Shown here: positions 10,809 to 19,473 of the stretch, one piece after another
Layout of the letters: the number at the start of each line of letters is the position of its first letter
Numbering within the stretch: position 1 is the first letter of the stretch
Assembly: GCF_001053185.1 (NCBI RefSeq)
Contig: NZ_CSTD01000002.1
Location: 565,577-629,576 of the forward strand
Origin: Mycobacterium bohemicum DSM 44277
GTDB lineage: Bacteria; Actinomycetota; Actinomycetes; Mycobacteriales; Mycobacteriaceae
Length of the DNA stretch: 64,000 nt
Reading direction: 5' to 3'
Translations under genes and position numbers: made by a program
The notes under the pieces: model-generated
What the model saw: only the letters and a program-made list of their open reading frames with translations
Told to the model about the DNA's origin: nothing
Database searches by the model: none

Positions 10809-10868
10809 GCCCGGCGCGGGGACAACCGCCCGGTCGAAGGCCGTGACCGGGCACTACGCTGAGGCGAC

Positions 10869-12536
10869 ATGGGGGAATCCTGGGCCGGGGACTTCGCGGC
10901 CGACGCGATTGTCGTGGGTGCGGGGCTCTCGGGCCTGGTGGCCGCCTGCGAATTGGCGGAACGCGGACTGCGGGTGCTCATTCTCGACCAGGAGAACAGC
11001 GCCAACCTCGGTGGACAGGCGTTCTGGTCGTTCGGCGGGTTGTTCTTCGTGAACAGCCCCGAGCAGCGGCGCCTCGGCATTCGTGACAGCCACGAACTGG
11101 CCCTGCAGGACTGGCTGGGGACGGCGGCGTTCGACCGGCCCGAGGACTACTGGCCGCGCCAATGGGCGCACGCGTACGTCGATTTCGCGGCGGGGGAGAA
11201 GCGCAGTTGGCTGCGTGCCCGCGGTCTCAAGCTCTTCCCGCTGGTGGGGTGGGCCGAGCGGGGGGGCTACGGCGCGCAGGGGCACGGCAACTCGGTGCCC
11301 CGCTTCCACATCACGTGGGGCACCGGGCCGGCCTTGGTCGACATCTTCGCCCGCCGGCTGCAGGATCGGTCCGCGGTGCGCTTCGCGCACCGCCACCGGG
11401 TGGACGAGTTGATCGTCGAAGGCGGTGTGGTCAGCGGCGTCCGAGGCAGCGTGCTGGAGCCGTCGGCCGAGCCCCGCGGGGCGCCGTCATCGCGAACAAC
11501 GCTCGGCCAGTTCGAGTTTCGTGCCTCGGTGGTGATCGTGACCAGCGGCGGCATCGGCGGCAACCACGAGCTGGTGCGCAAGAACTGGCCGGCGCGGATG
11601 GGTCGGGTCCCCGAGCAACTGCTGAGCGGGGTGCCCGCCCACGTCGACGGCCGCATGATCGCGATCTCCCAGCGGGCCGGCGCGCGGGTGATCAACCCCG
11701 ACCGGATGTGGCACTACACCGAGGGGATCACCAATTACGACCCGATCTGGCCGCGACACGGCATCCGCATCATCCCGGGCCCGTCGTCGCTGTGGCTGGA
11801 CGCGGCCGGCCGGCGGTTGCCGGTTCCGCTGTACCCGGGGTTCGACACCCTGGGCACGTTGGAGTACATCACCAAGTCCGGGTACGACTACACCTGGTTC
11901 GTGTTGAACGCCAGGATCATCGAGAAGGAGTTCGCACTTTCGGGCCAGGAGCAGAACCCCGACCTGACCGGCCAGAGCGTGCGGTCGCTGCTGCGCAATC
12001 GCGCCAGTTCGGGGCCGCCCGGGCCGGTGCAGGCGTTCGTCGACCGGGGCGTGGACTTCGTCAGCGCAAACACGTTGCGCGCGTTGGTAACCGCGATGAA
12101 CCGGCTGCCCGACGTCCAACCGCTGGACTACGCGACGGTCGAGGCCGAGGTCACCGCCCGCGACCGCGAGGTCGCCAACAGGTTCAGCAAGGACGGTCAG
12201 ATCACCGCGATCCGCGCCGCCCGCGGCTATCTCGGCGACCGGCTGGGCCGGGTGGTGGCGCCGCACCGGCTGACCGATCCGAAGGCCGGCCCGATGATCG
12301 CGGTCAAGCTGCACATCCTGACCCGAAAGACCTTGGGAGGCATCGAAACCGACCTCAATGGCCGGGTGCTGAAGGCCGATGGCACGCCGCTGGCCGGGTT
12401 GTACGCCGCCGGTGAGGCCGCCGGGTTCGGCGGGGGCGGTGTGCACGGCTACCGGGCGCTGGAGGGCACGTTCCTCGGCGGCTGCATCTTCTCCGGGCGC
12501 GCCGCGGGTCGCGGAGCCGCCGACGACATCGCCTGA
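10869..12536 (+). CDS. FAD-binding dehydrogenase, 3-ketosteroid-dehydrogenase-like, Rv0785 type
   Basis: A 555-residue FAD_binding_2 flavoprotein (fumarate-reductase/KstD superfamily). The dinucleotide fold is at residues 14-34 (VVGAGLSGLVAACELAERG), followed by the acidic ribose ligand in ILDQEN. The second FAD motif is C-terminal: GRVLKADGTPLAGLYAAGEA and GFGGGGVHGYRALEG, residues about 495-540. It fits the M. tuberculosis Rv0785 position between the DUF2334 protein and the MBL-fold protein. The oxidised substrate is unknown; steroid-like ketones are only a family-level suggestion. Confidence 0.9.
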   Translation: MGESWAGDFAADAIVVGAGLSGLVAACELAERGLRVLILDQENSANLGGQAFWSFGGLFFVNSPEQRRLGIRDSHELALQDWLGTAAFDRPEDYWPRQWAHAYVDFAAGEKRSWLRARGLKLFPLVGWAERGGYGAQGHGNSVPRFHITWGTGPALVDIFARRLQDRSAVRFAHRHRVDELIVEGGVVSGVRGSVLEPSAEPRGAPSSRTTLGQFEFRASVVIVTSGGIGGNHELVRKNWPARMGRVPEQLLSGVPAHVDGRMIAISQRAGARVINPDRMWHYTEGITNYDPIWPRHGIRIIPGPSSLWLDAAGRRLPVPLYPGFDTLGTLEYITKSGYDYTWFVLNARIIEKEFALSGQEQNPDLTGQSVRSLLRNRASSGPPGPVQAFVDRGVDFVSANTLRALVTAMNRLPDVQPLDYATVEAEVTARDREVANRFSKDGQITAIRAARGYLGDRLGRVVAPHRLTDPKAGPMIAVKLHILTRKTLGGIETDLNGRVLKADGTPLAGLYAAGEAAGFGGGGVHGYRALEGTFLGGCIFSGRAAGRGAADDIA

Positions 12537-12553
12537 GGATTCGGTGGCGAGCG

Positions 12554-13192
12554 CTAGAAGGTGACCGCGTCCTCTTCGGACAGCACCTGGAAATCGGTGC
12601 TGGTCATCTCCGTGAGCCGGCCGTAGTAGAGGCCGCGGGCGTCCGGGGCGATGATGCCCTGGTGGATCGGCACCGCGCGCGCCGGCGCGACCGCGCGCAG
12701 GTAGTCGACGGCCTCCGAGATCCTCATCCAGGGGGCGGCGGCGGGGGCGGCCAGGACGTCCACCGGCTCGTCGGGGACGAAAAGCGCGTCCCCGGGATGC
12801 ATGAATCGCGCGGGATGCTCGCCGTCGCCGACCAGATACGAGATGTTCTCGATCACCGGAATTTCGGGGTGGATGACGGCGTGCCGGCCGCCGAGGGCAC
12901 GAACGGTGAGCGGCCCGATGCGCAGCTCGTCGCCGACGTGGACCTCTTGGCAGGGCTCACCGAGCTGCGCGGTGGTTTGCGGGTCGGCGTAGAGGGCGGC
13001 GCCCGGGTTGCCTTCGAGCAACGCCGGCAGCCGCGCGGAGTCCACATGGTCGGGATGCTGGTGGGTGATCGCGATGGCGGTCAGGCCGGTGATGCCCTCG
13101 AAGCCGTGCGCGAAGGTGCCGGGGTCGAAGAGCAGGCGGGTCTCGTCGAAGTCCGCGAGGATGCACGAATGGCCGAAATGCGTCAGCTGCAT
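12554..13192 (-). CDS. Metallo-beta-lactamase-fold hydrolase (UlaG-like)
   Basis: A 212-residue MBL-fold protein of the small UlaG/L-ascorbate-6-P-lactonase-like type. It starts MQLTHFGHSCIL, has the metal motif ITHQHPDHVD (HxHxDH-like) near residue 50, and a later GGRHAVIHPEIP plus MHPGDALF (metal-bridging Asp). The longer frame to 13381 has a non-conserved N-terminus overlapping the purS promoter; ATG 13192 is the natural start. It is divergent from purS, the same arrangement as Rv0786c next to purS in M. tuberculosis. Substrate unknown. Confidence 0.87.
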   Translation of the reverse strand: MQLTHFGHSCILADFDETRLLFDPGTFAHGFEGITGLTAIAITHQHPDHVDSARLPALLEGNPGAALYADPQTTAQLGEPCQEVHVGDELRIGPLTVRALGGRHAVIHPEIPVIENISYLVGDGEHPARFMHPGDALFVPDEPVDVLAAPAAAPWMRISEAVDYLRAVAPARAVPIHQGIIAPDARGLYYGRLTEMTSTDFQVLSEEDAVTF

Positions 13193-13288
13193 GCCTACGA
13201 TTGTGCTCCGACGCGGCGATGCCGGCGCCGGTGGCCGCGCCATCGCCGGTAGAGTCTGGCGGGGAGACAGACCAGAGGAGGAGCGCCG

Positions 13289-13528
13289 GTGGCCCGCGTG
13301 GTCGTTAATGTGATGCCCAAAGCGGAGATCCTCGACCCGCAGGGTCAGGCGATTGTCGGCGCGCTCGGCCGGCTCGGCCACTCGGGAATCTCAAATGTCA
13401 GGCAGGGCAAGCGATTCGAACTCGAAGTCGATGATACGGTCGACGATTCGGCGCTGGCCGAGATCGCCGAATCGCTGCTGGCGAACACCGTGATCGAGGA
13501 CTGGACGATCAGCCGGGAGCCGCAGTGA
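13289..13528 (+). CDS. purS: FGAM synthase subunit PurS
   Basis: A 79-residue small subunit that bridges PurQ and PurL in the three-part FGAM synthase. It has the PurS pattern: [19 protein letters not shown] at the N-terminus and [13 protein letters not shown] in the middle. The GTG at 13289 follows a strong Shine-Dalgarno GAGGAGG about eight bases upstream, and a TAGAGT -10-like box lies near 13250. It overlaps purQ by four bases (GTGA). PurL lies about 8.5 kb away rather than adjacent. Confidence 0.94.
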   Translation: MARVVVNVMPKAEILDPQGQAIVGALGRLGHSGISNVRQGKRFELEVDDTVDDSALAEIAESLLANTVIEDWTISREPQ

Positions 13529-14199
13529 CCGCCCGCATCGGCGTCATCACCTTCCCCGGGACGCTCGACGACGTCGACGCCGCGCGCGCCGCGCGGCGCG
13601 TCGGGGCGGAGGCCGTCAGCCTGTGGCATGCCGACGCCGACCTCAAGGGCGTGGACGCCGTCGTGGTGCCGGGCGGCTTCTCCTACGGCGACTACCTGAG
13701 GGCCGGCGCGATCGCGAAGTTCGCTCCGGTGATGGCCGAGGTCATCGACGCCGCGCGCGGCGGCATGCCCGTGCTGGGCATCTGCAACGGCTTTCAGGTG
13801 CTTTGCGAGGCCGGGCTGCTGCCGGGTGCGCTGACGCGAAACGTCGGCCTGCACTTCGTCTGCCGTGACGTGTGGCTGCGGGTGGCCTCGACCGCCACGT
13901 CGTGGACGTCGCGCTTCGAGCCCGACGCCCAGCTGCTGGTGCCGCTGAAGTCCGGCGAGGGGCGCTACGTGGCGCCCGCCGGTGTGCTCGACGAGCTGGA
14001 GGGCGAGGGGCGGGTGGTGTTTCGCTATCTCGACAACCCGAACGGCTCCCTCAACGACATCGCCGGGATCAGCTCCGCCAACGGCCGCGTCGTCGGCCTG
14101 ATGCCGCATCCCGAGCACGCCATCGAGGGGCTGACCGGCCCTTCGGACGACGGGCTCGGCCTGTTCTACTCGGCGCTGGACGCCGTGCTGACGGCCTGA
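13525..14199 (+). CDS. purQ: FGAM synthase glutaminase subunit PurQ
   Basis: Class I glutamine amidotransferase (224 residues) that supplies ammonia to PurL. The nucleophile elbow is [12 protein letters not shown] with the Cys near residue 88. The His and Glu of the triad are in [11 protein letters not shown] near residue 195. Its start overlaps purS in GTGA, so subunit ratios are probably set by coupling. It ends 12 bp before a convergent gene. Confidence 0.95.
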   Translation: MTARIGVITFPGTLDDVDAARAARRVGAEAVSLWHADADLKGVDAVVVPGGFSYGDYLRAGAIAKFAPVMAEVIDAARGGMPVLGICNGFQVLCEAGLLPGALTRNVGLHFVCRDVWLRVASTATSWTSRFEPDAQLLVPLKSGEGRYVAPAGVLDELEGEGRVVFRYLDNPNGSLNDIAGISSANGRVVGLMPHPEHAIEGLTGPSDDGLGLFYSALDAVLTA

Positions 14200-14210
14200 C
14201 CCGAGACGTC

Positions 14211-14681
14211 TCAGCTCGCGTCGCGCAGCAGCGGTGGCGCGAGGGTCGGCAACTCGCCGGTCGGCGCCAATTGGCCGAAGAAATCGATGGCGTCGGCGAT
14301 CGTTCCGTCGGCGAACGAGGCGAAGCCCTCGAAGCACAACCCGTCCGGGATCGACTGCGAACTGCGCGCCGCCACGCCGATGCGCCGCGGGTCCGAGGAG
14401 TCGTGCACGACCGCGGTGACCGCGCGGTCCCGGCGGTTCCACTCTTGGGCGAACCGCGCCAGTCGAGCGCGCTCGGAGGAAGGGAAGAAAGTCGTCGGCG
14501 TGACCCGGATGACCACCACGTCGCCCTGGCCGGGAGGGGTCTCGAGGTGGACATGCAGGCGCCTGGGCCGGGTGTTGGCGACGTAGAAGAATTCACCGTC
14601 GTGCCGGCCCCGGAAGTACCGGCTGCCGCGGGTGCGGAGATAGCGTTCGATCAACCCGGGACCCTTGGTCGCGCTCGTCAT
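14211..14681 (-). CDS. Hypothetical protein, possibly YbjN-like
   Basis: A 156-residue soluble protein. It opens with RYLRTRGSRYFRGRHDGEFFYV and continues with a stretch of alternating hydrophobics (GDVVVIRVTPTTFFP), then RLARFAQEWNRRDR, a pattern reminiscent of the YbjN / type III secretion chaperone-like fold of actinobacteria. No catalytic residues or signal are visible. It is convergent with purQ. I do not recognise it firmly; the fold suggestion is inference. Confidence 0.7.
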   Translation of the reverse strand: MTSATKGPGLIERYLRTRGSRYFRGRHDGEFFYVANTRPRRLHVHLETPPGQGDVVVIRVTPTTFFPSSERARLARFAQEWNRRDRAVTAVVHDSSDPRRIGVAARSSQSIPDGLCFEGFASFADGTIADAIDFFGQLAPTGELPTLAPPLLRDAS

Positions 14682-14806
14682 GGACCAATGCTGCGAGGTG
14701 TGACTTTGCGCACCCTTTGAGCCGGGTGGTGCGAGGCCGAAGAATATGGTGAGAATTCGCTGAGCGCGGCGCCGTCGGCGGCGCGGACGGCAGGAGGGGA
14801 GCGCGG

Positions 14807-15205
14807 GTGCCTTTCTCGGTGCAACGTTTCGACCATATTGTGCTGAATTGCAATGACATCGAGGCCACCGCAGCGTGGTACGAGCGGGTGCTGGGGATGA
14901 GCCGCGAGACGTTCGGGCCGTCGAACCGCGTCGCGCTGCGCTTCGGGACCCAGAAGATCAACCTGCGGCCGGTCGGCGCCCTTGCCGACGACCCCGATTG
15001 GGTCACCGGAGCCGTCGAAGCCGCCGGTTCGCAAGACCTGTGCTTCGTCGCGGACTGCAGCCCGGACGACGCCCGTGCCCATCTAACCGAATGCGGGGTC
15101 GAGCTCGTCTCCGGCCCGGTCAGCAGAATGGGCGCCCTGGGCCCGATGACCTCGCACTACTGCCGAGACGTCGACGGCAACCTGATCGAGATCGCGGTCT
15201 ACTGA
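14807..15205 (+). CDS. VOC-family (glyoxalase/bleomycin-resistance fold) protein
   Basis: A 132-residue single VOC module. FDHIVLNCNDIEATAAWYERVLG is the canonical first half with the metal His, and SHYCRDVDGNLIEIAVY the second half with the metal Glu. Start GTG 14807 follows a GGAGGGGAGCG stretch that serves as ribosome site. Members are metal-dependent lyases, dioxygenases or antibiotic-binding proteins; residues here do not separate these options. It stands alone between convergent neighbours. Confidence 0.85.
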   Translation: MPFSVQRFDHIVLNCNDIEATAAWYERVLGMSRETFGPSNRVALRFGTQKINLRPVGALADDPDWVTGAVEAAGSQDLCFVADCSPDDARAHLTECGVELVSGPVSRMGALGPMTSHYCRDVDGNLIEIAVY

Positions 15206-15226
15206 TCGCCTTTCAGCCGGCGAAGT

Positions 15227-15919
15227 TCAGCCCGAGCGGGCGACGAGTCGTTCGGCGAGTTGCCGTACGTCGCTCACCACGAAATCCGGTTGCGGAAGCC
15301 CTCCGACCGGCAGGGGCGGGTTGCCCGGCCGAGTGAGGAGGGCGGCAGTGAAGCCGACGCTTTGCGCGCCGAGGAGATCCCAGGGGTGGGCGGCCACCAT
15401 CATGCACTCCCCGGGAGAGACGCTCAGCGTCTCGCACACGTACCGGTACACCTCCCGCGACGGCTTGAAGGCGCCACAGCTGTCCACGCTCAACTGCTGC
15501 TCGAAGAAACCGGCCAGGCCCGAGTGCTGCAGCGCCGTCGGTCCGTTCGGGTTGGGCGGTGAATTGGTCAGCGTGGCAAGCCGAAACCCGTGGTTCCGCA
15601 GCGACGACAGCCCGTCGGCCGCGTCGGGGTGCGCGGGCATCGTGAGCAGGCCGGTCCTCAGCCCGTCCAGGTCATCGTCGGTGACATTCACCTGGTACGC
15701 GTCGCCAAGCATGCGCAGCACGCCGTTGGCCAAGGTGGGGAAGTCGACGTAGTTGTCGGTGAGGGTGACGGTCATCGAGTACATGATCAGCTGCGCGAAC
15801 CACTCACGCAGAACCCGACGATCGCCGAACAGTTTCCCGAAAAGCGGCGCCAGGGCGTCGATATCCACCAATGTCTCGTTGACGTCGAAGACCAGCACGG
15901 AGGGAGTTGGCGTCGGCAT
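15227..15919 (-). CDS. Haloacid dehalogenase type II-like HAD hydrolase
   Basis: A 230-residue HAD-superfamily protein. Motif I is VFDVNETLVD with the nucleophilic Asp near residue 11. Motif II is TLTNSPPN, motif III the Lys in FKPSREVY, and motif IV is MVAAHPWDLLGA. This set matches (S)-2-haloacid dehalogenases, which hydrolyse 2-haloacids without a metal, but many actinobacterial members have unproven substrates. It is cytosolic and monocistronic, divergent from the MOSC fusion gene with a spacing of about 200 bp. Confidence 0.84.
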   Translation of the reverse strand: MPTPTPSVLVFDVNETLVDIDALAPLFGKLFGDRRVLREWFAQLIMYSMTVTLTDNYVDFPTLANGVLRMLGDAYQVNVTDDDLDGLRTGLLTMPAHPDAADGLSSLRNHGFRLATLTNSPPNPNGPTALQHSGLAGFFEQQLSVDSCGAFKPSREVYRYVCETLSVSPGECMMVAAHPWDLLGAQSVGFTAALLTRPGNPPLPVGGLPQPDFVVSDVRQLAERLVARSG

Positions 15920-16115
15920 CAGAACCTCACAGTCCTTCGGTGTTCAAACGTTGATGGTGGTACCCGATCATGCACACACGAACCGCGATGCCGCACGGAC
16001 CGAGGCGCCGCACGGATGCGTGACCCGCCCCCAATTTCGCGAGGTAATCGCACGAGCGGACCCGCGAATCGGAGCATATTCTGGATCGACTATCCCCGTT
16101 GGCCGGGAGGCGCAG

Positions 16116-17828
16116 GTGGGCACGCTCGTTTCGGTCAATGTGGGCATGCCCAAGGACGTCCAATGGCGGGGCAGGACCGTCTACACCGGGATATGGAAGG
16201 CCCCGGTCCAGGGGCCGGTCATGGTGCGCCGGCTCAACGTCGATGGCGACGGACAGGGCGATCTCGGCGGCCACGGCGGGGAACAGCGCGCCGTGATGGT
16301 CTACCAGACGGAGTCGTATGACTTCTGGAGTTCATACCTGGGACGCGACGACCTCGAACCCGGCCACTTCGGCGAAAACTTCACGGTGACCGGTCTTGCC
16401 GACGACGAGGTCTGCATCGGCGACCGCTACCGCATCGGTGAGGCGGAACTCGAGGTCACCCAGCCGCGCGTCACGTGCTACCGGGTCGGCATGCGCCTGG
16501 GCGAACCCAGAATGCCCAATCTACTTGTGGCCCAGCGTCGCCCGGGCTTCTACTTCCGGGTGATCAGCGAGGGCACGGTTCGGGCCGGAGACGACATCGT
16601 CCGGATCCGGCGCGGACGTCACGAACTCAGCGTCGCCGACGTCGACGCGCTGTTGTACCTGCCGAACCGCGATATCGAACAACTCCGCAAGGTCGTCGAC
16701 GTCCCGGCGCTCAGCCCGGGTTGGCAGCAGTCGTTCCGCGAGCTGCTCGACTCGCGCGAGTGCTCCGCGGCCCGCGCGTCGCCGGCGATCGGGGTGGAGC
16801 CGGGGTGGACCGGATTTCGCCCGCTGCGGGTCCGCGCTGTGTGCCGCGAGAGCCGGCAGGTGGTCTCGATCCGGCTCGAGGCCGATGATCACGGCACGCT
16901 GCCGGCGCCGCGCCCCGGCCAATACCTGACGCTGAGGATCGCGGGTGCCGGCGAACCGGCGCCGCTGCGCAGCTATTCCCTTTCCGGGGATCCCGCCGCG
17001 GGCGACTACCGCATCAGCGTCAAGCTCGAGGAGCGCGGATTGGTGAGCCGATGGCTGCACTCCCACATCGCCGCGGGGTCGGTGATCGAGGCCGCCGCCC
17101 CGCGCGGTGACTTCTACCTGACCGAGGGCGCCAATCCCGTGGCGTTGATCTCGGCGGGCGTCGGCATCACCCCGGTCCTCGCGATGTTGCACGCGCTGTC
17201 GGCGGCGCGCAGCACCCGCCAGGTGCGGTGGCTGCACACCACCCGCGATCGCGAAACGCTCTCGTTCGCAACAGAAGTCACCACCCTGATCGAGTCGTTG
17301 CCAAACGCCCGGCAGCAGGTCTGCTACACGAAAACACAGGGTCGTCCCGGCCGGGAGACGATCGCAGAACTGGGCTTGGCGCCGGATACCACCGCATACC
17401 TGTGCGGCCCCGCCGCGTTCATGTCGGACATGCGCGACGCGCTCATCGCGGAGGGGCTCGAGGCCGCACAGATCCACAGCGAACTCTTCGGTGCCCTGCC
17501 GCCCGTCAATCCGGGCGTCGTTGACGGCGCTGCGCGCCGGCCGCCGCATCCACCGGCGGGAGCGCCCGGAACCGGCCCATCGGTCACCTTTGCGCGCAGT
17601 GGCATCAGTGTGAACTGGTCGGCGGGCTACGGCAGCATCCTCGACCTGGCCGAGGCCTGCGACGTGCCGACCCGGTACGCCTGCCGGAGCGGGGTCTGCC
17701 ACGTGTGCGAGACCGGAATCGTCAGCGGCGCAACCACATACGTTCAGCCACCGTTGGAAGAGCCCGGGCCGGGCGAGGTGCTCATCTGTTCCGCCGCTCC
17801 GCAAGGCGATGTCGTCTTGGACCTGTGA
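16116..17828 (+). CDS. MOSC domain - flavin reductase - 2Fe-2S ferredoxin fusion
   Basis: A three-part redox protein of about 570 residues. The N-terminal MOSC domain (about 1-160, YiiM-like; VTQPRVTCYRVGMRL holds the conserved Cys) is followed by a 3-alpha segment. Next comes a ferredoxin-reductase module (about 230-465, LRSYSLSGDP for FAD and SAGVGITPVLAML for NAD(P)H). A C-terminal plant-type [2Fe-2S] domain has Cys-x4-Cys-x2-Cys in YACRSGVCHVC and the fourth Cys in VLICSAA. The frame is open from 15753, but GTG 16116 gives the normal MOSC N-terminus. By analogy with YcbX/YiiM it may reduce N-hydroxylated compounds with its own electron chain; that is inference. Confidence 0.88.
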   Translation: MGTLVSVNVGMPKDVQWRGRTVYTGIWKAPVQGPVMVRRLNVDGDGQGDLGGHGGEQRAVMVYQTESYDFWSSYLGRDDLEPGHFGENFTVTGLADDEVCIGDRYRIGEAELEVTQPRVTCYRVGMRLGEPRMPNLLVAQRRPGFYFRVISEGTVRAGDDIVRIRRGRHELSVADVDALLYLPNRDIEQLRKVVDVPALSPGWQQSFRELLDSRECSAARASPAIGVEPGWTGFRPLRVRAVCRESRQVVSIRLEADDHGTLPAPRPGQYLTLRIAGAGEPAPLRSYSLSGDPAAGDYRISVKLEERGLVSRWLHSHIAAGSVIEAAAPRGDFYLTEGANPVALISAGVGITPVLAMLHALSAARSTRQVRWLHTTRDRETLSFATEVTTLIESLPNARQQVCYTKTQGRPGRETIAELGLAPDTTAYLCGPAAFMSDMRDALIAEGLEAAQIHSELFGALPPVNPGVVDGAARRPPHPPAGAPGTGPSVTFARSGISVNWSAGYGSILDLAEACDVPTRYACRSGVCHVCETGIVSGATTYVQPPLEEPGPGEVLICSAAPQGDVVLDL

Positions 17829-17865
17829 GGACCTCCAAGGACCGCGGGCGATCTCCGGCGGTGGG

Positions 17866-18606
17866 CTACGGGGCGATCGCGGGCTGGCCCCCCGTCGCAT
17901 GCAGGACGGCGCCGTTGACGTAACTGGCGTCCTCCGAGCTCAGAAATACCACGGCCGCGGCGATTTCGCGGGCGTCGGCCGGCCGGCCCAGGGCGGTGGT
18001 CGCGCCAAGGCCCTCCACCAACCCGGGCACGACGTTGGTGCCCGGCGTGTCGGTCGGCCCGGCGGCCACCGCATTCACGCGAACCCCCGTCCTGCCGAAC
18101 TCGGCCGCCCACACGCGGGTCAGCTGCTCGAGAGCCGCCTTGCTGGCGCCGTAGATCCCCGCGTCCCGCGCCGGTACCGACGCGGCGAGGGTGCTCACAT
18201 TGACCACCGCACCGTGACCCCGCTCGGCCATGGCGGGTGCGATCTGCTGAACCAGGATGAACGGTGCGCGCAGGTTGATGTTCACATGCTCGTCGAAAGA
18301 CGCGTCATCGGTGTCCGCGGTTCCGCCGAATCGGTAGATCCCGGCGTTGTTGATGAGGATGTCGACGCGTCCCGCCTCGGCGGCCAGCCGACGCACGTCA
18401 TCGGCGCTGCCAAGATCGGCGGCGATGAAACGCGCTCTGCCACCGGCGTTTTCGATCTCGCGCACCACGTCGGCGCCGCGCTCTGCGCTGCGCCCATGCA
18501 CCACCACCTCGGCGCCACGCCCCGCGAGTTCGAGCGCCACCTCACGGCCGATGCCGGACGTGGCGCCGGTGACCAGCGCGATCGAACCGGCCAATGTTGT
18601 CGCCAT
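17866..18606 (-). CDS. Short-chain dehydrogenase/reductase
   Basis: A classical SDR of 246 residues. The cofactor motif is TGATSGIG near residue 14. NNAG is near residue 87, the catalytic Ser lies in NVSTLAASV, and YGASKAALEQL supplies YxxxK near residue 151. A basic residue in VVHGRSAER after the second strand suggests NADPH preference. Substrate unknown. It lies downstream of, and on the same strand as, the encapsulin pair but is separated by about 66 bp, so cotranscription is possible. Confidence 0.88.
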   Translation of the reverse strand: MATTLAGSIALVTGATSGIGREVALELAGRGAEVVVHGRSAERGADVVREIENAGGRARFIAADLGSADDVRRLAAEAGRVDILINNAGIYRFGGTADTDDASFDEHVNINLRAPFILVQQIAPAMAERGHGAVVNVSTLAASVPARDAGIYGASKAALEQLTRVWAAEFGRTGVRVNAVAAGPTDTPGTNVVPGLVEGLGATTALGRPADAREIAAAVVFLSSEDASYVNGAVLHATGGQPAIAP

Positions 18607-18672
18607 CGGACCCTGCCCTCCGGGAGAAGTTCACTTGCTTGCACTAAGCCCCGGGCCCGCGGCGTTTATTCC

Positions 18673-19473
18673 TCAAGGCGCTAGGCAGACCGAAGCCTCG
18701 GCGGTGTAGCACAGGAACGTCAGAGTCTCCTGCAGGTAGAGCTGCACGGTGTCGGCGTCGTGGCCGCTGTACCCGATCGCGACGTCGGTGCCGAGTTGCA
18801 GATCGAAGTCACCGCCACGGGTGGTCAGCACCATGGCGCCGTCGATCGCCGGCGCCCAGATGATGTCCCCGGTGACCAGTCGATTGAGGTGCTCCCGGAT
18901 CGGATAGCCGTGTTCGGTGGTCTCGCTGACTTTGGTGTAGACATCGGCGGACAGCAGTATCGAATACGGGCCGTCGACGCCGGCCAGCCGCAAGGACGTC
19001 AGCGCCTGCGAGATGGCGTCGGGCATGTCCCGCGGATCCTCGGGCAACGCGAGGGTTGCGTTGGAACTGCAGCTGCGGATGCCGTCGATGGACGCCGCCG
19101 GGTACCCCTCGAAGATGGCGCGGTCTTCGACGAACGCCAGTTTCTTTGCGGCGGCTTTGACCGGGTCCCAGTCGGAGTCCTTCGCTCCGCGCTCGACGTT
19201 GTCGATCTCGTAGCGCGACAACGTGAACGGAACCCGCAGCCGGACGAGCGGTTTGCTCGCCCGCAGATGGGCCTGGACGCCGTCGGTGGGCGCCGCCACG
19301 TCAAGCAGGCGGCCGGTGCTGACCGCCGCGGTCATCGGACCGCCGGGCTCGCTGACGTCGACCACCCGGCGCCCGGCGACATGGCGCTTGAAGGTCCGGG
19401 TGGCCTCCAATTCGATTTCTTCCCAGGCCACTTCGGTGATCGGTGCCAGGTCGCGGTAGAGGTTGTTCTTCAT
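18673..19473 (-). CDS. Encapsulin shell protein (Cfp29-type)
   Basis: A 266-residue HK97-fold protein that self-assembles into a nanocompartment. It opens with MKNNLYRDLAPITEVAWEEI, a hallmark of family 1 encapsulins, and has GVDGPYSILLSADVYTKV in the middle. It corresponds to M. tuberculosis Rv0798c/CFP29. Its ATG overlaps the stop of the DyP peroxidase gene by four bases (ATGA), so shell and cargo are made from one message. A purine-rich AAAGGAACC precedes the start inside the dyp coding end. Confidence 0.94.
   Translation of the reverse strand: MKNNLYRDLAPITEVAWEEIELEATRTFKRHVAGRRVVDVSEPGGPMTAAVSTGRLLDVAAPTDGVQAHLRASKPLVRLRVPFTLSRYEIDNVERGAKDSDWDPVKAAAKKLAFVEDRAIFEGYPAASIDGIRSCSSNATLALPEDPRDMPDAISQALTSLRLAGVDGPYSILLSADVYTKVSETTEHGYPIREHLNRLVTGDIIWAPAIDGAMVLTTRGGDFDLQLGTDVAIGYSGHDADTVQLYLQETLTFLCYTAEASVCLAP

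Noticed and set aside
13193..13381. N-terminal extension of the MBL-fold protein
   Set aside because: The extension covers the purS promoter and ribosome site and has no conserved residues; the fold begins at MQLTHFGHSC.
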